Below are positions 1 to 6,067 of a DNA stretch of 10,226 nt, piece after piece. The stretch comes from Blastococcus sp. GTDB taxonomy: Bacteria; Actinomycetota; Actinomycetes; Mycobacteriales; Geodermatophilaceae. Within the stretch, counting starts at the first letter, position 1. Each line of letters opens with the position of its first letter. A model generated the notes under the pieces. That model saw nothing but the letters and a program-made list of their open reading frames with translations. It had not been told where the DNA came from and searched no databases. The stretch lies in contig JAOPUS010000373.1 in the NCBI GenBank assembly GCA_025963345.1, positions 1 to 10,226 on the forward strand. Reading direction: 5' to 3'. A program made the position numbers and the translations under genes.

Positions 1-49
1 TAGTCCTTCCGAAGTCGAGTGAACTGCACAGGCAGGCGGGCCGCCACAT

Positions 50-65
50 CCCTCGGTCCCGAGGG
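50..65. terminator. Possible weak hairpin terminator downstream of the aldo/keto reductase
   Basis: A perfect 6-bp stem (CCCTCG / CGAGGG) closes a 4-base loop (GTCC). A second small hairpin follows at 82-94 (GCACC, loop TTG, GGTGC). Both lie 40-90 bases beyond the stop codon of the minus-strand reductase that ends at 137, so they could end its transcript. Neither has a T-tract, and short stems arise often by chance in DNA this GC-rich. Apart from these I see nothing in bases 1-136: no convincing start with coding-like content and no RNA gene. Confidence 0.25.
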
Positions 66-136
66 GGTGCAACGGGTATCCGCACCTTGGGTGCCGGCCC
101 GGCAAACGCGATGCGTCAGTACGCGCGCGCGTCCCG

Positions 137-1030
137 TCAGAGGTCCTCCTCGGGCCCCACCACGCTGCCGATGCGGTCCAGCGCCTCGAGCTCGACCGGT
201 CCCAGCACCCGCGCCCCCGCTTCCAGGTTCTGTTCCAGGTGGGCGACCGCCCTCGTACTGGGGATGGGCAGGATGTTGGGCGAGCGGGCGAGCAGCCAGG
301 TCAGCGCCACCTCCGTCTCCGTGGTCTCCAGCACGGCAGCCACCCTCGCCAGACCCGGCGCCTGGATCGGGGGGAACCCGCCGAGCGGGGAGCACGCCAC
401 GAAGGGGATGCCCAGGCGCGCGAGCGCGTCGACCAGCGGGTCGTCGTGCCGGTGCGTCACGTCGTAGTGGTTCTGCACGCACACGATCCTCGCGATCGCC
501 TCTGCCTCGGCGAAACCCTGCGTCGTCACGTTGCTGACGCCCAGGTGGCGGATGAGCCCCTGCTGCTGCAGCGCGGCCAGGGTCTCCATCGGCTCGGCAA
601 GCGACTGCTCGACCGGCTCGGGGAAGCCGGGCATGCGCAGGTTCACCACGTCCAGCACGTCGACGCCGAGGTGGACGAGGTGGTCCTGGACCGCCCGGCC
701 CAGATCGTCGGAGGAGAGCGCCTGCACCCATCGGCCCTCGGTCGTCCATCGGGCACCGACGTCCACGGTGATGGTGAGTTCGACCGGATAGGGATGCAGT
801 GCCTTCCGGATCAGGTCGGTCACCTTGTGCGGGCCTTCGTAGTCGCCGGTGTCGATGTGGTCGACACCCAGGTCGACGGCGCGGCGCAGGACGGCGATGG
901 TGGTCGTGCGGTCCGGCGGCGGCCGCCCCGCGGCGTCCGGTCCGGTCAATCGCATCGTGCCGTAGCCGAGGCGATTGGCCAGGCGGTCGCCCAGCGCGAA
1001 CTGGCCGGATCTCTCCGCGGTGATCGTCAT
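137..1030 (-). CDS. Aldo/keto reductase, YdbC/PdxI-like, with altered catalytic residues
   Basis: This 297-residue protein has full-length aldo/keto reductase (TIM-barrel) architecture. The closest family I can recall is E. coli YdbC/PdxI, an NADPH-dependent pyridoxal reductase. Shared blocks are NRLGYGTMRLTGP (19-31), GVDHIDT (55-61), DVVNLR (127-132), LIRHLGVSNVT, VCVQNHYD, SPLGGF and, near the end, LPIPSTRAVAHLEQNL in the cofactor-binding area. The catalytic tetrad is not intact. Asp60 is present, but the position of the usual Tyr (FYGP in YdbC) reads YEGP, giving Glu65. The position of the usual Lys (VTKIGAR) reads TVDVGAR, giving Asp90. The NLR segment without the tetrad His is shared with YdbC. 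No indel or frameshift is needed in the alignment. The ATG at 1030 has an AGGA about ten bases upstream. The gene stands alone. The fold assignment is secure; reductase activity is doubtful. Confidence 0.9.
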   Translation of the reverse strand: MTITAERSGQFALGDRLANRLGYGTMRLTGPDAAGRPPPDRTTTIAVLRRAVDLGVDHIDTGDYEGPHKVTDLIRKALHPYPVELTITVDVGARWTTEGRWVQALSSDDLGRAVQDHLVHLGVDVLDVVNLRMPGFPEPVEQSLAEPMETLAALQQQGLIRHLGVSNVTTQGFAEAEAIARIVCVQNHYDVTHRHDDPLVDALARLGIPFVACSPLGGFPPIQAPGLARVAAVLETTETEVALTWLLARSPNILPIPSTRAVAHLEQNLEAGARVLGPVELEALDRIGSVVGPEEDL

Positions 1031-1117
1031 GGCCTGGTCCTACCCGCCGGGCGGCCGCGACGCGCACGTACTGGGCGAGAGCCGGTCAGTTCCCGGCCGG
1101 CACGACCGACGACGTCC

Positions 1118-1402
1118 TCACGCCGCCGGGCGGGCGCTGAGCGCGCTCAGCCGGAGCACGATCGGACCGTTGGTCACGCTCCTGGACAGGTAGGACGTCA
1201 TGCCCACGGCGCCGGGGTCCGTGGCGCCCGCACCGTCGGTGACGGTCAGGGTCACCTGGTACGTCCCGGCCGTCGCGTAGGGGTGCGAGGGCTGGGCGCC
1301 GCTGCCGGGCAGTGAGCCGTCACCGAAGTCCCAGGAGTACGAGGCGATCGGCCCCTCGGGATCGCTGGACCCGCGCCCGTGGTCGAGCCCCCGTCGGCGC
1401 AC
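1118..1402 (-). pseudogene. Truncated PKD-domain protein remnant
   Basis: The reading frame holds most of a PKD (polycystic kidney disease, Ig-like beta-sandwich) domain: GRGSSDPEG, then SYSWDFGDG, then a typical close with AGTYQVTLTVTD, followed by a short tail ending SARPAA. PKD domains normally sit in secreted or surface proteins next to other domains. Here the first strand of the domain, any signal peptide and any partner domain are missing. Upstream of about 1395 the open frame continues only as the antisense shadow of the membrane-protein gene. The best in-frame start is a GTG at 1402, with no convincing ribosome site. I read this as the 3' end of a lost gene. A free-standing 94-residue protein is less likely, since it would lack a secretion signal and part of the fold. 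Confidence 0.6.
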
Positions 1403-1510
1403 GCTAACCCCGACGATGACCGCTGTAAGGGGAGTGCGTGCGTCTCGTTTCCGCTGGCGGGCGCGTCCGGCTGCGGCACATCGGGCCGCATGTCGACGTA
1501 GCGTCGGGCC
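1403..1510. other. Intergenic stretch between PKD remnant and membrane-protein gene
   Basis: No gene is supported here. A purine-rich AAGGGGAG at 1427-1434 sits just before a GTG at 1438 on the plus strand. That frame is out of register with the membrane-protein gene at 1511 and runs through it with arginine/glycine-rich content typical of a shadow frame. This stretch presumably carries the promoter of the 1511 gene and the breakpoint at which the PKD gene was lost, but I see no clear -35/-10 pair. Confidence 0.4.
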
Positions 1511-1885
1511 GTGGTGATCGGACTGGTCGAGTTCGTGCTCGTGGCGCTGGTGCTCGGGCTGTTCGTCCTGGCCGGATGGGCGATCTGGACGGCGCTGCGC
1601 CGTGCGTCCGGGGGGTCGGGCGCGCTGCCGGCTCGGGAGCGGGCCGTGTTGGCCGCGGCGATCGGGCAGGCCCGGTGGGCGCCGGCGCACGACGAGGTCG
1701 ACGGCACCACCCGGGTGCTGGTGCGGCGGGCCTACACGGGGCTCGACGGCCGGCCGGTCGTGCTCGAGGAGCGCGTGCTGGAGACGTTCCCGGCGCAGGA
1801 CCCGGCGTGGGAGGGGCTGTTCACCGAGGCGATGTCGAAGGCCCGGTTCCGCTGCAGCTACCTCAACGCCGAGGAGTCCCAGTAG
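1511..1885 (+). CDS. Small single-pass membrane protein of unknown function
   Basis: This is a 124-residue protein. Residues 2-25 form one strong hydrophobic helix (VIGLVEFVLVALVLGLFVLA) followed by WAIWTALRR, so the positive charge after the helix predicts a cytoplasmic C-terminal part under the inside-positive rule. The soluble part (about 40-124) reads as a small alpha/beta domain with a hydrophilic, acidic character and one Cys near the end (RCSYLN). I recognise no named domain, catalytic motif or metal site. The start is bounded: an in-frame TAG at 1499-1501 leaves only GTG 1511 or the adjacent GTG 1514. No clear ribosome site precedes them. The gene is transcribed toward the permease gene and separated from it by a strong hairpin. 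It resembles short conserved hypothetical membrane proteins of actinobacteria. Confidence 0.75.
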   Translation: MVIGLVEFVLVALVLGLFVLAGWAIWTALRRASGGSGALPARERAVLAAAIGQARWAPAHDEVDGTTRVLVRRAYTGLDGRPVVLEERVLETFPAQDPAWEGLFTEAMSKARFRCSYLNAEESQ

Positions 1886-1907
1886 CCGCGATCCGCCCTA
1901 CCCACGG

Positions 1908-1943
1908 CCGTCCCGGCCGGGACGTGGTGCCCGGCCGGGACGG
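1908..1943. terminator. Bidirectional hairpin terminator between convergent genes
   Basis: A perfect 14-bp inverted repeat (CCGTCCCGGCCGGG at 1908-1921, its complement at 1930-1943) surrounds an 8-base loop. It fills the 64-base gap between the stop of the membrane-protein gene (1885) and the stop of the permease gene (1950), so it can end transcription from both sides. There is no T-tract, which is common for actinobacterial hairpin terminators. Each arm also contains the smaller palindrome CCCGGCCGGG. Confidence 0.75.
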
Positions 1944-1949
1944 TGCGGG

Positions 1950-3269
1950 TCAGCGGGCGACCGGTGCGGCCGGACTCCGGTCCGGCGACAGCCTGGCGAG
2001 CCCCATCGACAGAGCGACCGCGACGAGGATCCCGATCACCGGTGGGATGCCGATGCCGAGCTCGCCGCTGAGCCAGGCGAGCCCTGCGGCCACCGCGTAG
2101 GCGGCGATGTTCGGCCAGCGCAGGCCCGGGGGCGTGTAGCCCTCGGGGATGCCGCGCCGCCACCGGGCCAGGAAGTCCCCGATGATGACGCCGCCCAGGG
2201 GCGGGATGAACGTCCCCAGCAGGACCAGGTAGTCGACCAGGTGGTTCTGCACCCCGGTCAGGGCCAGCGCCGTCGCGATCACCGACCCGCCGATGACGAA
2301 CGGCGCCTTGCGCGGGCGGTTGAACAGCTCCGCGCCGGCCACACCGAAGGCGTAGGCGGTGTCGGCGTTGCTCTTCCAGAGGTTGCCGAACAGCAGCACC
2401 AGCCCCCAGCCGATCAGGCCGAGCTGGTAGAGGACCAGGACGAAGTCGCCCTCGCCGAAGGTCAGGGCCCCGACCGCGCCGAAGAAGATCATCAGGCCGT
2501 TGCCGACGAGGAACCCGATGACGCAGGCCCACACAGCGTGCGAGCCGCGCCGGGCGAACCGGGTCCAGTTCGGCGCCTGCGTGCCGGCCGACACGAAGGT
2601 GCCCACCACCGTGGTCACGGCCACGGCGAGGGCCATCGACGTCGTGGGCTCGACACCGGCCAGGCCGCTGAACCCGCCGACCTCCTGCAGCGACCGGGCG
2701 AGGACCCAGAAGGCCAGGATGAGGATCAGCGGTGTGGAGACCAGCGACACCCAGTACATGCCGTGGTAGCCCCAGCAGGCGGTCGCGCACATCAGCACAC
2801 TGGTCACGATCATGACCGCGGCCCGTGCCCCGTAGGAGTCCCAGCCCAGCGCCTCGGCGGTGAGGTCGCCGATCGTGCCGACGACGACGGCGTACCAGCC
2901 GATCTGGGTGCCGCCGAGCAGCACCGAGGCCAGCTTCGCGCCGCGGGTGCCCAACGTGTAGCGGGCCATGACGACGGTCGTCAGGCCGGTCCGCGCGCCG
3001 ATCCAGCCCATGGCGGCGACGTAGGTCCCGAGCACCAGTGAGCCGATCCCGATGACCAGCAGCAGGCTGCTGAACGAGAATGCCGGCCCGAGGGCGGCGC
3101 CGGCCAGCATCGTCGGCGTGAAGACCGTGAAGCCGAGCAGGACGACGGCCACGGAGAAGAACGACTTGCGCGCGTGCGCCGGGACCGGGGTGACCGGGTA
3201 GTCCGGGTCGACCACCTCGGTGTCGGCCGCCCCGGTGGCCGCGGCGTGGGTCGCGGGAGTGGTGCTCAC
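1950..3269 (-). CDS. codB: CodB-like cytosine permease (NCS1 family)
   Basis: This 439-residue integral membrane protein matches E. coli CodB (419 residues) over its length. NCS1 carriers import nucleobases with Na+ or H+; CodB brings in cytosine. Recognisable blocks: PVPAHARKSFFSVAVVLLG before the first helix (CodB PVPQSARKG), GARTGLTTVVMARYTLGTRG, LLGGTQIGWY (CodB LLGGTQVGWF), VVGTFVSAGT followed by RFARR (CodB VVGSFISAGT and RFGRN), and IPPLGGVIIGDFL (CodB IPPVGGVIIADYL). About twelve hydrophobic segments are visible. The frame is open to 3467, but the GTG at 3267-3269 is chosen because it overlaps the TGA of the upstream deaminase as GTGA and because the CodB match begins soon after. That overlap implies translational coupling, and the pairing with a cytosine deaminase supports cytosine as substrate. 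A related pyrimidine or purine substrate cannot be excluded. Confidence 0.9.
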   Translation of the reverse strand: MSTTPATHAAATGAADTEVVDPDYPVTPVPAHARKSFFSVAVVLLGFTVFTPTMLAGAALGPAFSFSSLLLVIGIGSLVLGTYVAAMGWIGARTGLTTVVMARYTLGTRGAKLASVLLGGTQIGWYAVVVGTIGDLTAEALGWDSYGARAAVMIVTSVLMCATACWGYHGMYWVSLVSTPLILILAFWVLARSLQEVGGFSGLAGVEPTTSMALAVAVTTVVGTFVSAGTQAPNWTRFARRGSHAVWACVIGFLVGNGLMIFFGAVGALTFGEGDFVLVLYQLGLIGWGLVLLFGNLWKSNADTAYAFGVAGAELFNRPRKAPFVIGGSVIATALALTGVQNHLVDYLVLLGTFIPPLGGVIIGDFLARWRRGIPEGYTPPGLRWPNIAAYAVAAGLAWLSGELGIGIPPVIGILVAVALSMGLARLSPDRSPAAPVAR

Positions 3270-3763
3270 GACTCTTCCCCGATGTCTTCGTTCCACAGGG
3301 CGGGGCGCTCGGCGATCATCCGGCGCATCAGTTCGATGCACTCGGCGTCGTCGACGACCGTGAGTTCGACGCCCTTCGAGCGGAGCAGTTCCTCGGAGGC
3401 CTGGAAGCTGCGGTTCTCGCCGATGACGATCCGGGGGATCTCGTAGAGCAGCGCGGTCCCGGCGCACATGTAGCAGGGGGACAGGGTCGTGTAGAGCACG
3501 CTGTTCCGGTAGACCGAGGCCGGCTGCCGCCCGGCCTGGTCGATGCAGTCGGTCTCTCCGTGCCGGATCGGGCTGCCCAACTGCACGCGGCGGTTGCGGC
3601 CCACGGCCAGCACCTCGCCCCGGTGCACGAGCGCGGCGCCGATCGGCACGCCGCCCTCGTCCCAGCCGATGCGGGCCTGCTCGATGGCCAGGCCCAGGTA
3701 GAAGCGGTCCAGTTCCTCGGGGGAGAGGTCCGGTGGTGCGGTGGGCAGGGGTGCAGCGCTCAC
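3266..3763 (-). CDS. Cytosine deaminase, fungal Fcy1-type (CDA fold)
   Basis: This 165-residue zinc deaminase converts cytosine to uracil and ammonia. It resembles yeast Fcy1 (158 residues) rather than the large bacterial amidohydrolase CodA. The zinc/catalytic motif is complete: HGE (His68, Glu70) and SPCYMC (Cys97, Cys100). The substrate-pocket equivalents of yeast Asn51, Trp152 and Asp155 appear as Asn57, Trp157 and Asp160, the last two in the near-identical C-terminus WNEDIGE (yeast WFEDIGE). GGVPIG, YTTLSPC, VVDD and ERP are also shared. The frame is open to 3892, but the GTG at 3763 is chosen because GGAGAG lies about six bases upstream and the Fcy1 match begins shortly after; the longer N-terminus is low-complexity Arg/Asp. 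Its TGA overlaps the permease start, so the two form an operon. A related guanine or isocytosine deaminase is the main alternative, but the C-terminus argues for cytosine. Confidence 0.9.
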   Translation of the reverse strand: MSAAPLPTAPPDLSPEELDRFYLGLAIEQARIGWDEGGVPIGAALVHRGEVLAVGRNRRVQLGSPIRHGETDCIDQAGRQPASVYRNSVLYTTLSPCYMCAGTALLYEIPRIVIGENRSFQASEELLRSKGVELTVVDDAECIELMRRMIAERPALWNEDIGEES

Positions 3764-3961
3764 GGGCTCTCCACGGGTCGGGGTGCGGACGGCGTTCTTC
3801 CGCCGTCCGTCGGGGGACTGTCGTGCGGTGTCGGCGTCTCCGCCGGGATGGTTCCGATCACACAGCGAAGTCCTCTGGTGACCTGCGGGCAAGGGACGCG
3901 GTGTCCTGCTTACCGCGCCAGTTGCTTGACGCGGCGTCCATGATCACCGAGCCTCAGCGGC
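3764..3961. promoter_or_regulatory. Divergent control region, cytosine operon / PucR-type regulator
   Basis: This 198-base gap between divergent starts must hold the promoters of the deaminase-permease operon (minus) and of the regulator (plus). Its clearest structure is the inverted repeat listed separately at 3786-3809. A TTGACG at 3926-3931 on the plus strand resembles a -35 box, but no TANNNT follows at the right spacing. On the minus strand TTGCCC and TTCGCT lie 17 bases apart, a weak candidate only. No riboswitch or RNA gene was recognised. As the regulator is divergent, its binding site is expected here. Confidence 0.55.
3786..3809. promoter_or_regulatory. Inverted repeat in leader of cytosine deaminase operon
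   Basis: A perfect 9-bp inverted repeat (CGGACGGCG / CGCCGTCCG) surrounds the 6-base loop TTCTTC. Its near end lies 22 bases upstream of the deaminase start codon and just before the GGAGAG ribosome site. It could be a DNA operator for the divergent PucR-type regulator, or an RNA hairpin in the leader acting as attenuator or translation control. The sequence alone does not separate these. Confidence 0.5.
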
Positions 3962-5584
3962 GTGCTGCCGACCGTGACCGAGGTCCTGACTCTCCCCGCC
4001 ATCCGTGCCGCCGCGCCGGAGGTGCTCGCGGGGGATCCGGACAGGGCCGTCGTCCGGTGGGTGCACTCGTCCGAGGTCTACGAGATGGGCGGTCTGCTCG
4101 CCGGCGGTGAGCTGCTGCTGACTACTGGCCTGGGACTGCACGGTCGCACGACCGCGCAGGTGGCCGACTACGTGGAGCAGCTGGCCGACGCCGGCTGTGC
4201 CGCCCTGGCACTGGAGGTCGGTCGCTCCTTCGCCGTCGTGCCTCAGGAGCTGATCCAGACGGCGCGGCGGCGGGGGATGGTCCTCCTGGCGCTGCGCGAG
4301 GTGGTGCCCTTCGTCCGGATGGTCGAGGACTTCCACGACCTCCTGCTGCGCCGCAAGCTGTCCTGGCGGCGAGCGGGGGAGCCGATCTGGCAGGAGCTGC
4401 TGGGACTGGTGGTGTCCGGCCAGGGTCTCGCCGCGGTCCTCAACGCGACGGCCCGCTTGGCCGACTGCCCGGTCGAGCTCGTCGACGTCGACGGCCGTGT
4501 CGTCGAGCGCAGCCGCACGCCGGGACTGGTCGACTCCGCCGCGCGCACGGTGGCCGAGGTCCGCGGCGCGCACGGGCCGGTGGGCCGCCTGGTGCTGAAC
4601 GGCCGGTCGACGGCGGGGCGCACCAGCGTGGCGGAGCGGGCCGCCGTGGCCGTCGCGCTGGAGCTCGGCCGGCACCCTGACCTCGGCTCACGCCCCTCGC
4701 TGGCTCAGGCAGTCATCACCGACCTGGTCGCCGGGGTGCTGGTGTCGCAGGGTGACCTGCAGGCCCGCCTGGCGGCCGCGGGCTGGTTGCCCCCCGCGGG
4801 CACCCACGTGCTGGTCGCTGCCGTCGAGGTGGACCGGCGCACCCCCGCCAGCGAGGCAGTACCCGCGGTCCGGGAGGCCGCCGAGGCCGTTCTCGGCCGC
4901 TGTCTGGTCGGCGCTGCCGGCAGCACGGTGGTCGTGCTCGCCCGGGGCTGGCCGCGCTCGTCCCAGGGGCGGCAGCGGGATGCGGCCGAGCAGTTGCGGG
5001 CCCGACTGCGTGCGGGAGCGCTCGACGCCGCCGTACGCACCATCGGAGTGGCCGACCCGGTGAGCGAGCTCGCCGACGTCTCCGGCGCGGTGGCGCGGGC
5101 GCGGGAGGTCATCACGCTGAGCCGGCGGATCGGCAGTCGCCAGGCGGTGGTGCTGGCGCAGGACGTCGCCGTCCACCGGCTGCTGGCGGGTGGCCTCGAC
5201 GGTGCCCAGGTGGCGGCGTTCGTGACCGGCCAGCTCGGTCCCCTCGTCGACCACGACGCCGCGCACGGGACCGACCTGCTGCGGACCCTGGACGCCCACG
5301 TGGCCACGGGGCTCAGCAAGACGCGGACCGCCGAGGTGCTCGGCATCCGGCGACAGACGCTCTACGCGCGGCTCAACCGCATCGAGCACCTGCTGGGCGC
5401 CCCGGTCGACGATCCGGGGCAGCGCACCTGTCTCGGGCTGGCGCTGAGCGCGTGGCGCATGCGCACGGGACTGGACCCCCAGACGGTGCCCGGCCCGACG
5501 CGGGGCAGCATCGCCGGCCAGCTCTCCGGAGCGGCCCCCGGTTCGCCGGGGACGCCGGGCCGGGCGGCAGGATGGACGGCATGA
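3962..5584 (+). CDS. PucR-family transcriptional regulator
   Basis: This 540-residue regulator has the standard PucR layout. An N-terminal PucR domain spans about residues 1-125, opening with LPTVTEVLTLP and including LLAGGELLLTTG. A middle region (about 280-400) corresponds to the GGDEF-like part of this family. A C-terminal helix-turn-helix (about 438-501) contains TLDAHVATGLSKTRTAEVLG and RRQTLYARLNRIEHLLG, the signature of the family's DNA-binding domain. Such proteins control purine, allantoin, amino-acid or nucleobase use in response to small ligands. Divergence from the cytosine permease/deaminase operon makes that operon the likely target. GTG 3962 is chosen because PucR proteins usually begin with this motif; the ribosome site is weak. 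After the HTH there is a tail of about 40 residues rich in Pro and Gly, beyond where most family members end. The TGA overlaps the next gene's ATG (5581-5584), implying coupled translation. Confidence 0.9.
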   Translation: MLPTVTEVLTLPAIRAAAPEVLAGDPDRAVVRWVHSSEVYEMGGLLAGGELLLTTGLGLHGRTTAQVADYVEQLADAGCAALALEVGRSFAVVPQELIQTARRRGMVLLALREVVPFVRMVEDFHDLLLRRKLSWRRAGEPIWQELLGLVVSGQGLAAVLNATARLADCPVELVDVDGRVVERSRTPGLVDSAARTVAEVRGAHGPVGRLVLNGRSTAGRTSVAERAAVAVALELGRHPDLGSRPSLAQAVITDLVAGVLVSQGDLQARLAAAGWLPPAGTHVLVAAVEVDRRTPASEAVPAVREAAEAVLGRCLVGAAGSTVVVLARGWPRSSQGRQRDAAEQLRARLRAGALDAAVRTIGVADPVSELADVSGAVARAREVITLSRRIGSRQAVVLAQDVAVHRLLAGGLDGAQVAAFVTGQLGPLVDHDAAHGTDLLRTLDAHVATGLSKTRTAEVLGIRRQTLYARLNRIEHLLGAPVDDPGQRTCLGLALSAWRMRTGLDPQTVPGPTRGSIAGQLSGAAPGSPGTPGRAAGWTA

Positions 5585-6027
5585 GTCAGGTCGTCGCCAC
5601 CGCCGAAGGAATCGTCCGAGCGCCTGTGGAACGGGTGCTCACCGCCCTCGCCGACTACGAGGACACCCGCCGGCGGATCCTCCCCGAGCAGTTCAGCGAC
5701 TACCGCGTCGAGGCCGGCGGGCAGGGGGAGGGCACCCGGGTGCACTGGCTGTTCGCCGCGACCGCCAAGCGGGTCCGTGACCAGCTCCTCGCCGTCACCC
5801 AACCCACGCCGGACACCCTCGTGGAGACCGACGCCAACTCCTCGATGGTCACGACGTGGACGGTGCACCCGGCCGACGCCGGCCTGACCACCGTGCGGGT
5901 GCGCACGACCTGGAACGGCGCGGGAGGCATCGGCGGCTTCTTCGAGCGCACCTTCGCGCCGAAGGGCATGCGCCGGGTGTACGACGAGGTGCTCGGCCGG
6001 CTCGACCGCGAACTCGCCGCCGCCTGA
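5581..6027 (+). CDS. SRPBCC (START-like) family protein
   Basis: This is a 148-residue protein with the pattern of the SRPBCC/polyketide-cyclase-like fold, a helix-grip barrel that binds hydrophobic ligands. The opening strand (VVATAEGIVRAPVERVLTALADY) leads into the first helices. A run of beta-strands follows (YRVEAGGQGEGTRVHWLF, DTLVETDANSSMVTTWTVHP, TTVRVRTTWNG). It ends in the long amphipathic helix (FAPKGMRRVYDEVLGRLDRELAAA) typical of the family. No catalytic residue can be assigned and the ligand is unknown. ATG 5581 is preferred over ATG 5572 because AGGA lies eight bases before it and because it overlaps the regulator's TGA as ATGA. The gene is 40 bases before the sirtuin, so it is probably part of one transcript with its neighbours. 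Confidence 0.82.
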   Translation: MSQVVATAEGIVRAPVERVLTALADYEDTRRRILPEQFSDYRVEAGGQGEGTRVHWLFAATAKRVRDQLLAVTQPTPDTLVETDANSSMVTTWTVHPADAGLTTVRVRTTWNGAGGIGGFFERTFAPKGMRRVYDEVLGRLDRELAAA

Positions 6028-6067
6028 GCGCCCGGCACGGTCGTCGATTCGCAGGGACCATGGACCG

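Noticed and set aside
1438..2100. Plus-strand open frame beginning at GTG 1438 with a purine-rich AAGGGGAG just upstream
   Set aside because: It is out of frame with the convincing membrane protein at 1511, its translation is Arg/Gly/Ala-rich without recognisable domains, and it runs through a terminator hairpin into the antisense of the permease.
3270..3467. N-terminal extension of the permease frame to 3467
   Set aside because: It is antisense-free but overlaps the deaminase coding region in another frame. The CodB match and the GTGA overlap support a start at 3269.
3764..3892. Longer N-terminus for the cytosine deaminase (start at 3892)
   Set aside because: The extra residues are low-complexity and charged, and they cover the inverted repeat and ribosome site. 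GTG 3763 has GGAGAG at proper distance and fits the Fcy1 length.
4243..5389. Several long minus-strand open frames opposite the PucR-type regulator
   Set aside because: In GC-rich DNA the antisense of real genes often stays open. These frames are Arg/Ser/Pro-rich, overlap each other, and show no domain, whereas the plus-strand frame has clear PucR domains.
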